The translations under genes and the position numbers were made by a program. From Legionella sheltonii (GTDB lineage Bacteria > Pseudomonadota > Gammaproteobacteria > Legionellales > Legionellaceae): a stretch of 64,000 nt of DNA. Positions 46,282 to 55,932 of this stretch are shown here, piece after piece (within the stretch, counting starts at the first letter, position 1; the number at the start of each line of letters is the position of its first letter). Under the pieces are notes generated by a model. The model was not told where the DNA came from, did no database searches, and saw only the letters and a list, made by a program, of their open reading frames with translations. The stretch spans positions 1 through 64,000 of the forward strand of contig NZ_JAPHOQ010000011.1 of the NCBI RefSeq assembly GCF_026191355.1. The letters run 5' to 3'.

Positions 46282-48222
46282 ATGGCAGAATTTTTTCATA
46301 TTAAAGACATAAATAAAGGTCCAGCGACACAAGCAACCGCGCATGTGGCGTTTCTCAATGCCATATATACTCCTCCCGATAACAAAAATTTGCCCTACAG
46401 AATTATTTATAAAAAAAATAAGTACGGGTTACCCGAGTTGTCGCGTCTTGAAGTAATGTTTGGCCAATTGGCTCGTCTTTTTCTATTACCTGAACTCACT
46501 CCTGCTAATAATCTAGTGGTTAATGAAGACCATCGTATTCTAGGTTTGGCAGTCCAGCATCTGTGTTATGTCATCGCCAATAGGGAAGGCTTAGAACATC
46601 ATTTTTATACCTTAAAAAAAACGGATGATGGGTGTGATTGCTCTCCTAAGAAAGTGGAAGACTCCACCAAAATACCTATTTATTTCCTTGATAAACTTCC
46701 GCAAGGATTTTTTGCAGACTTAGTGAATGCTGAGGAGGCTGGACAATTAACCATTGATTATGAATCACTGGCCAGTATCTTTGCGACTTCTTATACCCTG
46801 GAAGAGGATGATTTACATAAAGGAAATTATGGTTTTTATTTGGTAGAGCGTGGGGGCAGGCCCCATGCGGTATTTTTCAAAATCGATCATGATTTAATGT
46901 TTGTAGACAGCATCATGGGATTTAAAACCAGAAGACCTTTCCATTTATTCCATGGTCCTCATGCATTTGATATCACTGTGGATGATCTTGAGTCGCTCAT
47001 GTGTTTAAGCACTTCATGCAACGCCTATTGGCCTACGAAATTTGGTTATGTTGCTAATCCTTTTGATAATAAGGAGTATCGTAGTTATTCTGAAATCAAT
47101 GCCTTTTCTCAATTGGGGAATAATCCTAATTTTATCAAAGCGAAATGGAAATCCTTTGTTAAACATATTCTAATGCCTAAAGAGCTCATTCAGCAGACTT
47201 TATATGAATGTGCTGATATGAGCAAAGCCTCAGAGCGCGCGCAAGTTGCCTTGATGATCCAGGCTACTACTGCCAGACTTGCGCGTTTGCGCGCTGTATT
47301 GTTTTCCAGCCAAGAATTTCGTAATTATGTGAGTCAATTAGATGAACAACAAACACTTGCTTTAGTAAACGAAATCATTCCCACGCGTTGGGCAACACAA
47401 AGGGTCCTGCAGCAAGTCCAGGACTCAATTGCTCGTTTTAAAGAGTTATCTCAAAATGAAGATGGATTTGATCCTGAAGATACGCCGCTACATGTTGCAA
47501 TTAAGCTTGGCGAATATCGGTATGAAGAAACCTTAGAAATGTTTGGCGAATTCATTAATGTACGAAACAAAGCGGGCAAGACTCCTCTAGATATTGCATT
47601 GGAAAGAGTTCAAGCGCAACAGAGAGATCAAGACACAGTACAAAACAATGGCGTGTTAATCGCCAAACATTTATTGACAAACGAGGCGCAACACGCAAAA
47701 GAGTACAAAAGTGAGTTCTTGTTAACCATTAGATCGTATCATTTTAAAAACCCATATTTAGAAAGAATCAGAGAGAATATGGATTATGGAGATTTTAAAC
47801 AGATTTTGACGGAAATAGGTGAAGATCATCAGTTTGGTTTGAAATTTAAAAAGGATTTGGCGCTTGAATGCATGAAGCATTTTATTCAGTTGAATGAGGG
47901 ACGCCCTGATTTTAATGACCAATTACAACAATTAAAGGACGATATAAATGGTAACTCCTCTGAAGAAGAGGCTGCTGGCGTGAAATATATACGCCAGCTA
48001 CGTAGCAGATTATGGATTATTCGCCAATTACGCGGATTATATGGTTGGACTTCAACCCAATGGGAAGCCAATACCATGATTAACCAGGCTATGGCGCAAA
48101 ATAAGCCCAAGGAGCACAGTTTATTTTCATTCTTCTCTTGTTTTTCTGATAGCGAGAAAGCACGGCGCATGCGCTCTGAAGAGCAAGAGCTATGTTGCGC
48201 AGGCACCACTCTGGTTCGCTAA
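46282..48222 (+). CDS. legA5: LegA5/AnkK-like effector: kinase-like domain plus ankyrin repeats
   Basis: A 646-residue protein resembling the Dot/Icm effector LegA5/AnkK (L. pneumophila lpg2322, from memory), reported as a PI3-kinase. The N-terminal half has a lipid-kinase-like catalytic loop EEDDLHKGNYGFYL (D177, H179, N182) and a metal-binding segment FFKIDHDLMF (D202). An ankyrin-type pair follows near 392-440 (EDTPLHVAIKLGEY, AGKTPLDIAL), then helices to ~600. The C-terminus SFFSCFSDSEKARRMRSEEQ is Ser/Glu-rich as in many effectors. No signal peptide, consistent with type IV translocation. Confidence 0.8.
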   Translation: MAEFFHIKDINKGPATQATAHVAFLNAIYTPPDNKNLPYRIIYKKNKYGLPELSRLEVMFGQLARLFLLPELTPANNLVVNEDHRILGLAVQHLCYVIANREGLEHHFYTLKKTDDGCDCSPKKVEDSTKIPIYFLDKLPQGFFADLVNAEEAGQLTIDYESLASIFATSYTLEEDDLHKGNYGFYLVERGGRPHAVFFKIDHDLMFVDSIMGFKTRRPFHLFHGPHAFDITVDDLESLMCLSTSCNAYWPTKFGYVANPFDNKEYRSYSEINAFSQLGNNPNFIKAKWKSFVKHILMPKELIQQTLYECADMSKASERAQVALMIQATTARLARLRAVLFSSQEFRNYVSQLDEQQTLALVNEIIPTRWATQRVLQQVQDSIARFKELSQNEDGFDPEDTPLHVAIKLGEYRYEETLEMFGEFINVRNKAGKTPLDIALERVQAQQRDQDTVQNNGVLIAKHLLTNEAQHAKEYKSEFLLTIRSYHFKNPYLERIRENMDYGDFKQILTEIGEDHQFGLKFKKDLALECMKHFIQLNEGRPDFNDQLQQLKDDINGNSSEEEAAGVKYIRQLRSRLWIIRQLRGLYGWTSTQWEANTMINQAMAQNKPKEHSLFSFFSCFSDSEKARRMRSEEQELCCAGTTLVR

Positions 48223-48287
48223 AAACGATGAAGGTTAAGCCTTAGGCTCAAACTACATCGTATGCAGATGTGTAGTCCGACTTTTTG

Positions 48288-48593
48288 CTAATGGGTTTGC
48301 ATTTCTCCCAAGTGGAAGGGGTAGTCATGACGGCATCGGGCGTATGCGGCGCCAATTTTGGCAGGGTTAGGGTAAAAGGCGTAATGGGTGGCCTTATAGG
48401 CACAACAGGGGACGGCGCTGACGAAGCAGCCTCTTTTCGCGTTCCAGCGGTAATGACCGTCTTCTGCAAGTTGCAATGTTCTGCCATCAAAACACACATA
48501 ACGCGGTTGTGAGGGGATTTCCCCAATGACACAACCTTGAGCATGAACCCCATTTATCACTGCAAATAATAGTCCAGTTAGGATGATTTTCAC
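48288..48593 (-). CDS. Small Cys-rich secreted protein
   Basis: A 101-residue protein with an obvious signal peptide (MKIILTGLLFAVINGVHAQG) and six cysteines in the mature ~82 residues (CVIGE, VCFDG, RGCFVS, PCC, ARCRHD), suggesting disulphides in the periplasm or outside. No family recognised. The overlapping frame 48248-48553 on the same strand lacks such a signal sequence and is rejected. It is divergent from the giant gene at 48747. Confidence 0.6.
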   Translation of the reverse strand: MKIILTGLLFAVINGVHAQGCVIGEIPSQPRYVCFDGRTLQLAEDGHYRWNAKRGCFVSAVPCCAYKATHYAFYPNPAKIGAAYARCRHDYPFHLGEMQTH

Positions 48594-48746
48594 ACTTAAT
48601 CCTTTAATCTTGCTATAATAATCTTATAACGTTAGTCCATCTTACCGCCTTTATACAAGCAAGATATACTGAGGCGATGAAATTTAAGGTTATTTTAATA
48701 AAATAAGTTTAAAATAAAAACATAATGGTTTGCGGAGTGTGTGATT

Positions 48747-51700
48747 ATGCCCTACATAAATAAAGAATTTTTAGCTGCGTTACAAAATACCGATGCTTTA
48801 CGCAAATTTACTCCATCCAGTGAAAGAGATGAAGCCTTAAATGCACTATTGTTAGCGGGTACCATAGGAGCACTTGAAACAGCCGTACTTGCTCATAAAA
48901 CTTTTTGGGAAAAAATAGATAAAACAAACCTTAAAGATCTGGTTGAGCATGATGCTTGGCGAAGCGGTAATTCATTAAATACAAGTGATGAAGAAGCTCT
49001 GAAAAATATGAGGAAAGCAGCTGCCGAACAACGCGTTAAATTTACATTAACTAGCGCGAAATCTGACGTTTTGGTTAGTCTTTTAACTACTGGTTTTACA
49101 GATAATGGAAAAGAACTTAGAGACTACATAGAATCACAACAAACTCATCTTGGACTTAATCTCACCGGGTTACCTGGATGGACTCCAACAACCAATGAGA
49201 GCCTACTGACTAAAGACTCTTTGGTTCGAGTTAGAACTGAAGCAGCAACTCAGTTGTTAATAAAATTAATAGACAAGCGTGAGATCACGAACCCTAAATT
49301 ATTCCATGATCTAGTCAATGCAACAACTGTAGGCGATTTTCAAATAGCTGCAAAAGCCCTTCTTAAAGCAGGAGGAATTACTCCCCCTCAAGGAAAAACA
49401 CTAGAAGAGCTAACTGCAGCTTTGACTTTGGATTCAAAGACGGAAGTTGTTGCTGCAGTTGCCGTAGTTGAGTTTGAAAGACAACTGCAACAATTCAAAA
49501 GCAGTGTTACAGATGCGGAGCTTTTGCAATCATCAATGAGAGACATTCTCAAAGAGGCTAATAAAGAAAAATTTACAACCAACTTAGCGGCGCATCCGAA
49601 TTTGAAAGAGGATCCTCAGAACCCGTATAAGACAACAATCGCGGGCTTGCCTAAAGACAAAAAAGAGGCCCTTGCAACGAGTTATCAACAATCCTTATGT
49701 GAACAGTATGTGAAAGCAAGGGTATTAACTGTAAATAAAGCTATCAGTGATGGAAATTTCGTTGCTGCGTTGAATGACACAACGGCAGCTAACTTAAAAG
49801 CAAATTTAAAAGCCTTTATCGGCAAGGCTAATGATAATGACGTCATCGATTTGGCTGTAACAGATACCAACCTAGCCACGTTCAAAGTCGCTTTAACAAA
49901 GAATGCCATTAAAGCAATAGCTGCAGGTGGTGCTACTCCTTTAGATGAACTTCAGACAGCTGCTGCAAATCTAGAGAGTTTCCGCAAAGAGCTCGCGAAA
50001 AAGATACCTGGAGTGGCTTCTTTTGATTTTGTGCAGGAGAAGGACTTACCTGAGCTTAGAGAAGCAGTGGTTGCGGAGGTAGCTGCTTTTCAACGAAATG
50101 AGCGCGCGAAAGAATTTGAAGCAGAAGTTAAAAAATCTCGTCTAGATGCAGGACCAGGAAAACCTGTTACCCACAAGGAATTAGTAGCAGTATTTAAACA
50201 ACTTCCCGATGCAAAACAAATTGAGATATTAAAAGACATAGATAAAACTAAAAAGCATGAGCTGCTAATCAGTGCGAAAAACAAGGAAGAGCTTCAATAT
50301 TATTTGGGAACTAAAAATGCTGAAGGGGGGCCGCTTAATCTTACACGATTAGTTGAGGAAAATAAACGAGCTGCTCTGTTTAAGCAAATCCATAATTCTG
50401 AAATAGCCAAGGTTTTGATGGGGATTGATCCTCCTATTATTCCGACTCCCGCTATGATTAAAGATATAAATGATCACCTAAAAAATAATCCGGCAGTGGA
50501 TATATCCACTCAAGCCAATTTTAAAGCCGTTGTTGATGCGATTAGTACCGCCTGTTTTACCAGAAAGAACGCCCCCCAAGATGCTGCCTTTTATCAAGCT
50601 TTTGGTTTTGAAGATGAAAAAGCTACTAAGTTTAGTGACGACCCTAACCCTAATCCGATAGCTGTTAATGCTCAAGCAAAGCACCATGCTAACGAACATC
50701 TGCTGACTGCACTTGCTGTCGTAGGTGCCGGAGGTTTGGGTGAAACCCAGAAAGAGTTTGTAGAGATTCTGTTAAGAGTCGGAGGACCAACTTCTGTCTC
50801 GATAAAGGGAACAACTGTTAATATGGATACTGCGGCTCATATTAAAGATATTTACTTTGCTACATTTCCTGTAAGTTCTAGTACCCATGATTTTCTTAAT
50901 AAGTTAATTCCAGATGCATCAAGTGATCCTGTGAAACAGGCCATGAAGGAAGAGTTGAGCAGAGAGTTTACACCAGAAGTATATGAGCAGTTAAAAGGCA
51001 CCAGAGCTCGGGTTCTTCTGGGTAATCGCGAGCAACAAGAGACAATTATAAATGAAATCAACGAAGATTTAGAACGAATACAAGATTCCAGTCCTACAAT
51101 TGAAAAACATAAAGGATATCTAAAAAATCTTCAGGAAGATCTTACATTACTTCCAAATTTATTTAGCGGAGCAAATGAAGCAAAAGCGAAGAACAAAGCT
51201 AATGAAATGAAAGGGAAATATGAAGCTTTGGGAAAACAATGTGATACGATCATAGAGCATTTAGCGGGTGCTCAGCGCAAACTTCAGATATATTTGGATC
51301 AAATACCCCTGCCTATTGCTCCTGGACCTAAACAAGAAGAATTAACAAAGCTGCATGAGGAATTAACTAGCGAAAAAACAAAGATTAAGACACAGTTGAA
51401 ATTTTATCAAGGATTAAAAAAACAGATAAACGGCGAAGATGGTGCTTTAGCAAACATTGATAAAGTGATGAAGGGTAAGGCTACTGTTCAGGTGGAAAAA
51501 GCAACTGTCACTTATTCAGTAATTCCCATAAGCCAGGAAAAATCAGCATTACTTCAATCAAAAACCAGCGCAAATGTAGGCACAACGACCGCCACTACTA
51601 ACGTTGATGAAAGCTCTCCTAACTATAAAATTCACGAAATACCTGAAAAAGGTAATGTCCTCAAGGCTGATATAGTTCACAAAAAAGACAATCCCGCTCG

Positions 51701-52352
51701 CGGTCGACCTGGTGAACCTGATGAGATAGATGACCTCAATGGGCAAGCCCGTGTTACTGTAAATTATCATCCTGAGGGTAAACCTAGCACCTCCGGTTCT
51801 AAACCTATAAGTGTCGGCCTGCCAATAGTTGCTAAGGACAAAAACTATCTGGCAGAACAATGTATGGAGGCAGCAAAACAGCTGTTAAAAGATTGGGATG
51901 GTAAAAGCCCTATAAGATTAAGAGGGGTGCATGGCAAGGAGAGAGAATTAGCCAATTTATGGACTGCAGTGTGTGTTCTAGGAGAACATCACCCAAAATT
52001 TTCAATGGATAAGATAGAATTTAGAGGTTCTTGTGCGTGGAGACCTGATCAGGGTAAGGATAAGCAGTTAGGTGGAATACGCGGCAAAAGTTTTACTAAA
52101 GACTCTCTTTATAATACAGTATTCAAAGGTTCAGCCAAAGGGCTTGTTGAGGAGATTGAAAACGAGTTTAAGACAATGGTTAATCCAAAGAAAAGAGATC
52201 AAGTCGATAAAGGTGTGGTAAATGCCACCAGTCTCTTTAGAAAACAAATGGACGAGGGTAGGCCGCATGATATTGCTACATTACCTCTTCAGGATCAAAG
52301 AAAACAAGCACCTCGCTCTCCATCTTTAAGTCTTGGCGGAGATGACGACTAA
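48747..52352 (+). CDS. Giant (1201-residue) hypothetical protein, probable Dot/Icm effector
   Basis: A soluble Lys/Glu/Ala-rich protein without signal peptide or membrane helix. The first ~650 residues appear to be built of weakly similar helical modules of ~60-100 residues, with recurring start-like phrases (FLAALQNTDALRKF, FVAALNDTTAANLK, LREAVVAEVAAFQ). A coiled-coil-like stretch spans ~770-880 (EQQETIINEINEDLERIQDS). The C-terminal ~200 residues form another domain with RLRGVHGKERELANLWTAVC and a Ser/Asp-rich end (SPSLSLGGDDD). ATG 48747 is behind GGAG; GTG 48741 is possible. Size, composition and genome suggest an effector; no homologue recognised. Confidence 0.75.
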   Translation: MPYINKEFLAALQNTDALRKFTPSSERDEALNALLLAGTIGALETAVLAHKTFWEKIDKTNLKDLVEHDAWRSGNSLNTSDEEALKNMRKAAAEQRVKFTLTSAKSDVLVSLLTTGFTDNGKELRDYIESQQTHLGLNLTGLPGWTPTTNESLLTKDSLVRVRTEAATQLLIKLIDKREITNPKLFHDLVNATTVGDFQIAAKALLKAGGITPPQGKTLEELTAALTLDSKTEVVAAVAVVEFERQLQQFKSSVTDAELLQSSMRDILKEANKEKFTTNLAAHPNLKEDPQNPYKTTIAGLPKDKKEALATSYQQSLCEQYVKARVLTVNKAISDGNFVAALNDTTAANLKANLKAFIGKANDNDVIDLAVTDTNLATFKVALTKNAIKAIAAGGATPLDELQTAAANLESFRKELAKKIPGVASFDFVQEKDLPELREAVVAEVAAFQRNERAKEFEAEVKKSRLDAGPGKPVTHKELVAVFKQLPDAKQIEILKDIDKTKKHELLISAKNKEELQYYLGTKNAEGGPLNLTRLVEENKRAALFKQIHNSEIAKVLMGIDPPIIPTPAMIKDINDHLKNNPAVDISTQANFKAVVDAISTACFTRKNAPQDAAFYQAFGFEDEKATKFSDDPNPNPIAVNAQAKHHANEHLLTALAVVGAGGLGETQKEFVEILLRVGGPTSVSIKGTTVNMDTAAHIKDIYFATFPVSSSTHDFLNKLIPDASSDPVKQAMKEELSREFTPEVYEQLKGTRARVLLGNREQQETIINEINEDLERIQDSSPTIEKHKGYLKNLQEDLTLLPNLFSGANEAKAKNKANEMKGKYEALGKQCDTIIEHLAGAQRKLQIYLDQIPLPIAPGPKQEELTKLHEELTSEKTKIKTQLKFYQGLKKQINGEDGALANIDKVMKGKATVQVEKATVTYSVIPISQEKSALLQSKTSANVGTTTATTNVDESSPNYKIHEIPEKGNVLKADIVHKKDNPARGRPGEPDEIDDLNGQARVTVNYHPEGKPSTSGSKPISVGLPIVAKDKNYLAEQCMEAAKQLLKDWDGKSPIRLRGVHGKERELANLWTAVCVLGEHHPKFSMDKIEFRGSCAWRPDQGKDKQLGGIRGKSFTKDSLYNTVFKGSAKGLVEEIENEFKTMVNPKKRDQVDKGVVNATSLFRKQMDEGRPHDIATLPLQDQRKQAPRSPSLSLGGDDD

Positions 52353-52369
52353 CAACAAGGGGGATTCAA

Positions 52370-53185
52370 TTGAATTCAAGCCAACTGGCGATTGGTGTAT
52401 TTGACTCTGGGATGGGCGGACTAACGGTTTTGCGGGCATTGCGAGAGGGCTTGCCGCAAGAATCGTTTATCTATCTAGGGGATACAGCCCGGCTGCCTTA
52501 CGGTACTAAAAGCCCGGATACTGTAAAACAATATGCAATGCAAATGGCAAAATTACTGGTAGAGCGGCAGATTAAGGCTTTAGTTATCGCCTGTAATACC
52601 GCAACTACTGCGGCATTGCCGTATTTGCAGGAAATGCTACCCGATATGCCGGTGCTTGGTGTGGTGGCTCCAGGTGCTGCAGCAGCTGTTGCGGCAACTG
52701 AAAACAAACGTATTATTGTTTTAGCGACTGAAACCACGATTGCATCGAACGCATACCAGAAGCTCATCATCCAAAAGCTACCGCAGGCAGTAATAAACAC
52801 GCGTGCGTGCAGTGTCTTGGTTGCCCTGGCTGAGGAAGGTATGGTGGATAATCAGGTAGCACGTGAAGCGTTAAAACATTATCTTGATGGATTTACTAAC
52901 GAAGATACAGTTTTGTTGGGTTGCACCCACTTCCCAGTATTTAAGCCTTTGCTGCACAGTTTATTACCGCAAGGTGTAACTATAGTGGATTCAGCACATG
53001 CCACATCGCGGGCATTGCATCAGTTGCTTGAAAAGCAGGATTTACTGAATGATACCCCTTCCTTGAATCGCAAAGTAAATTATTTAGTAACTGATTCCAT
53101 CAAACGGTTCCAGATTGTAGGCGAGATATTTTTGGGTGAGCAGTTGGCATCGGAAGATATTGAGCTTGTGGATGTTAGGAATTAA
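52370..53185 (+). CDS. murI: Glutamate racemase MurI
   Basis: Makes D-glutamate for peptidoglycan. The 271-residue protein has GVFDSGMGGLTVLRAL, the two catalytic cysteines C75 (VIACNTATTAAL) and C185 (LLGCTHFPV), and LGVVAPGAAAA. The initiator is a TTG at 52370, with AAGGGGG 6 bases ahead and no ATG or GTG nearby in frame. It starts 17 bp after the giant gene, so read-through from it is possible. Confidence 0.94.
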   Translation: MNSSQLAIGVFDSGMGGLTVLRALREGLPQESFIYLGDTARLPYGTKSPDTVKQYAMQMAKLLVERQIKALVIACNTATTAALPYLQEMLPDMPVLGVVAPGAAAAVAATENKRIIVLATETTIASNAYQKLIIQKLPQAVINTRACSVLVALAEEGMVDNQVAREALKHYLDGFTNEDTVLLGCTHFPVFKPLLHSLLPQGVTIVDSAHATSRALHQLLEKQDLLNDTPSLNRKVNYLVTDSIKRFQIVGEIFLGEQLASEDIELVDVRN

Positions 53186-53198
53186 ATAGAACGTATCA

Positions 53199-53306
53199 CT
53201 CATCCGCCCTGACGGACACCTTCTCCCCCTTGAAGAGAAGGGAAATTAGCGAGGCCATTACAACAATCCCCTGTCCCGCTTCGGGAGAGGGGCAAGGGTT
53301 GAGGGA
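53199..53306. repeat. Dispersed GC-rich palindromic repeat, copy D (inverted)
   Basis: CTCATCCGCCCTGACGGACA, CCTTCTCCCC, then CCCTGTCCCGCTTCGGGAGA and GGGGCAAGGGTTGAGGG. It is the reverse complement of the copies at 17006 and 19421 and fills the space between the convergent murI and gpsA. Confidence 0.7.
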
Positions 53307-53318
53307 ATTAAAAGAGAA

Positions 53319-54308
53319 TTACTCTTCCTTCGGTGGACGACTCATTAGGTTTTGCACTACCTGTTTTGGAGTAATTTTTCCTTGTAACAGTGCGTTAATT
53401 TGTTCACATATCGGCATTTCCACTTGATATTGATTGGCGATGAAGCAGACTTGTGACGCATTATATTTTCCTTCCACAACTTGGCCAATTTGCTTTTCTG
53501 CATCGTTGATGCTGATATTTTGCCCTAAAAGTAAACCAAAGCGACGGTTTCGCGATTGATCATCGGTGCAGGTCAATACTAAATCGCCAACGCCAGCCAA
53601 ACCAAGAAAAGTTTCTGCACGTGCACCTAAAGCAAGTCCAAGACGCTCCATTTCTGCCAGACCACGCGTTATTAATGCCGCTTTGGCATTAGCCCCATAA
53701 CCTAAACCATCACTGATTCCACAGCCAATAGCCAAGACATTTTTTATCGCACCACAAATTTGCACTCCGATCATATCATCGCTCAGATAAACACGCAGGT
53801 TGTGATGATGAAGTAGTTCGCGGATATCTTTTTGATAGTGCGGATCGTTGGAGGCTAAAGTGACCGCTGTAGGTAAAAAGTGAGCCACTTCTTTGGCAAA
53901 CGATGGCCCTGAAATAATTGCTTGTGGAAAAGTAGCACCAAAAGTTTGACTCACCAGATCACTTAATAATTGATGGCTTTGTGGGTCGATACCTTTAGTT
54001 AGCCATGCTAAACCTTGAGGTGACTGTTTAATTTTTGCAATAATTTCTGCAAATGCATGGGAAGGAACAGCAATAATGACGTAATTGGCTTCATTGATGC
54101 ATTGATCCAAATCCGCCAAGGGTTCCAAAGTATCAGGAAAAGTGATATCCGGTAAATAATTTGGATTTGATTTTTTTCCCTTCATCAGGGCAACGTGTTG
54201 TGGATCATGCCCCCACAACAAAACACGATGACCCGCTTTGGCTAGGTGAATTGCAACGGCAGTGCCCCACGAGCCGGCACCTAATATAGCAATGGTTTTT
54301 TGGTTCAT
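53319..54308 (-). CDS. gpsA: Glycerol-3-phosphate dehydrogenase [NAD(P)+]
   Basis: Reduces dihydroxyacetone phosphate to sn-glycerol-3-phosphate for phospholipids; its product feeds PlsY. The 329-residue enzyme has the NAD loop IAILGAGSWGTAVAIHLAKA, SGPSFAKEVA, the catalytic Lys region CGAIKNVLAIGCGISDGLGY and FLGLAGVGDLVLTCT. Last member of the yibN-grxC-secB-gpsA set, although a 262-bp spacer with a repeat separates it from secB. Confidence 0.96.
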   Translation of the reverse strand: MNQKTIAILGAGSWGTAVAIHLAKAGHRVLLWGHDPQHVALMKGKKSNPNYLPDITFPDTLEPLADLDQCINEANYVIIAVPSHAFAEIIAKIKQSPQGLAWLTKGIDPQSHQLLSDLVSQTFGATFPQAIISGPSFAKEVAHFLPTAVTLASNDPHYQKDIRELLHHHNLRVYLSDDMIGVQICGAIKNVLAIGCGISDGLGYGANAKAALITRGLAEMERLGLALGARAETFLGLAGVGDLVLTCTDDQSRNRRFGLLLGQNISINDAEKQIGQVVEGKYNASQVCFIANQYQVEMPICEQINALLQGKITPKQVVQNLMSRPPKEE

Positions 54309-54376
54309 TTTATGTTCTTGAATAGGGGTTAAATAGAGCTGGAAGCAGGGTTTTGACTATCATTAAATTAAGGAAT

Positions 54377-54440
54377 CCGCTCTCCCTAAGCGGGAGATGG
54401 GCAGGGGTGAGGGTTAATGATACCTCATCTGCCCGCATAG
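54377..54440. repeat. Dispersed GC-rich repeat, partial copy E
   Basis: CCGCTCTCCCTAAGCGGGAG, ATGGGCAGGGGTGAGGG and then CTCATCTGCCCGCATAGG. Same building blocks as copies A, B and D, rearranged. Lies between secB and gpsA and could end the secB transcript. Confidence 0.55.
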
Positions 54441-54570
54441 GCCTCTTCTCTTTGTCCTCGTTATCCCTCGTTGAACTGGGGATGACCGGTTAGGGGAAGA
54501 AGGGAAATTCCTTACTTATGTTATACAATTTCGCCTGCACCCTGTTTATCTTATTAGTGCACTTGTAATT

Positions 54571-55041
54571 TTAAGCTTTGCCTTCTTTTTGTTTTTCTGC
54601 AAGTTGTTGCATGTACAGCGCATCAAAATTAATGGGAGCCAGTACCAGTTGTGGGAAACTACCACGAATTACTTGAGATGTAATTGCTTCACGAGCATAA
54701 GGGAATAAAATATTGGGGCAGAAACTGTTTAACAAATGATCCAGTTGATTCGCTGGAGCACCTTGAATGGTGAAAATACCCGCTTGTTTTACTTCAACAA
54801 GGAACGCAGTTGTTTTGTTATTGGTTACTGTGGCAGTAACGGTTAATACCACTTCAAAAACACCTTCTTCCAGTTTTGTATTGGTGGTATTGAGTTCAAG
54901 ATTAAGTTCAGGTTCCCATTGTTGCTGAAATACAGCCGGGGTATTAGGCGTTTCAAAAGATAAATCTTTAGTATAAATCCTTTGAATCATGAATTGTGTT
55001 TCATTTTGATTTTGTTGCGCCTGGTTAGCTTGATCGTTCAT
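54571..55041 (-). CDS. secB: Protein-export chaperone SecB
   Basis: Keeps secretory precursors unfolded and delivers them to SecA. The 156-residue beta-rich protein matches the family: [57 protein letters not shown] and [20 protein letters not shown] with [11 protein letters not shown] Gln/Asn-rich N-terminus and a Lys-ended tail frame it. It follows grxC by 7 bp. Confidence 0.97.
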   Translation of the reverse strand: MNDQANQAQQNQNETQFMIQRIYTKDLSFETPNTPAVFQQQWEPELNLELNTTNTKLEEGVFEVVLTVTATVTNNKTTAFLVEVKQAGIFTIQGAPANQLDHLLNSFCPNILFPYAREAITSQVIRGSFPQLVLAPINFDALYMQQLAEKQKEGKA

Positions 55042-55048
55042 GTTATTG

Positions 55049-55303
55049 TTATCCTCTTAGTAATTTATCGAGTTTCCCCTGAGCATCCAGGGCATATAAA
55101 TCATCGCAGCCACCCACATGTTGGCCATTAATGAAAATCTGCGGAACAGTACGTCTGCCACTTTTGCTTATCATTTCATCACGTAATTCGGGTTGCACAT
55201 CAACACGAATTTCGGTGAATGAAACCTGTTTTTGTTGTAATAACTCTTTGGCTCGGACACAGTAAGGGCAATATCCGGTACTGTAAATAATGACTTCAGC
55301 CAT
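55049..55303 (-). CDS. grxC: Glutaredoxin 3
   Basis: Glutathione-dependent dithiol reductase of 84 residues with active site CPYC (C12, C15) in [16 protein letters not shown], cis-Pro in [11 protein letters not shown] and [10 protein letters not shown] for glutathione. It lies 3 bp after the rhodanese-like gene and 7 bp before secB, reproducing the E. coli order. Confidence 0.96.
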   Translation of the reverse strand: MAEVIIYSTGYCPYCVRAKELLQQKQVSFTEIRVDVQPELRDEMISKSGRRTVPQIFINGQHVGGCDDLYALDAQGKLDKLLRG

Positions 55304-55306
55304 AAT

Positions 55307-55726
55307 TTATTTTCCTTTAACCAAGGGTAACTCGGCATTTTGCCAAGCAGCGACTCCACCACCTAATACATGAGGCTGGTAGCCCTGAGCACGAATTTTA
55401 TTGGCAACAGTTTGAGCATCAAAAGCTCGTGAGGCGATCAGAATAAGGGGTTTATTTTTATATTTATCCATTTTCTGTTGTTCAAAATCTTCGCTTTTAG
55501 CATGGATCGAATCAATTATGTGTCCTTTCGAAAAGGCTTCTTTGTCTCGCAAGTCAACGACCACCGCATTTTCATGATTGATTAAATCGACAGCGGCTTG
55601 AGGGGTCAACTCCTTTGCTTTCCTTTTTTGGGTGATTAATTCGTTGATAAAAGTTAATAATAAAATCACGATAAAGGCCAGCCATAGCTGCCAATGATGT
55701 ATAATAAATTGACTAAAGTGTTCCAT
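55307..55726 (-). CDS. yibN: YibN-like membrane-anchored rhodanese domain protein lacking the active-site Cys
   Basis: A 139-residue inner-membrane protein: one N-terminal helix (LWLAFIVILLLTFI) and a rhodanese domain (VVVDLRDKEAFSKGHIIDSI ... VLGGGVAAWQNAELPL). Where active rhodaneses have Cys after the central strand, this one reads LILIASRAFDAQ, so sulfur transfer is unlikely. ATG 55726 is behind GAGAG; the frame to 55765 is longer without support. First gene of yibN-grxC-secB, as in E. coli. Confidence 0.88.
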   Translation of the reverse strand: MEHFSQFIIHHWQLWLAFIVILLLTFINELITQKRKAKELTPQAAVDLINHENAVVVDLRDKEAFSKGHIIDSIHAKSEDFEQQKMDKYKNKPLILIASRAFDAQTVANKIRAQGYQPHVLGGGVAAWQNAELPLVKGK

Positions 55727-55802
55727 GTTCTCTCTTGGATATTTTATTAATGTGGGAATTATCACCAGAATGAGGCATTAACGCAAGTCACAGAACTATT
55801 TT

Positions 55803-55925
55803 CTATGGACCCGGGGCGCCATGACGCGAAACCCGGGATCTTTTACGGTTATCCTGAGGCAAGCGAGAGGTCTCCTCATGGCATTGGGGTGATACAAGGT
55901 GGGGTTCTTTCGGCGGGCTTGGGAT
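55803..55925. repeat. Dispersed CCCGGGAT/GGTCTCCTCAT-type repeat
   Basis: ACCCGGGGCGCCATGACGCG, AACCCGGGATCTTT and GAGAGGTCTCCTCATGGCAT belong to a second dispersed family, recurring around 38385-38440, 56515-56620, 59805-59935, 62230-62310 and 63835-63935, typically with GGGATGACGG and CGAGAGGTC. No gene is supported in it. Confidence 0.5.
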
Positions 55926-55932
55926 GCCGTAA

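Noticed and set aside
48248..48553. Alternative 101-codon minus-strand frame over the Cys-rich gene
   Set aside because: The competing frame 48288-48593 has a proper signal peptide and regular cysteines; this one has neither.
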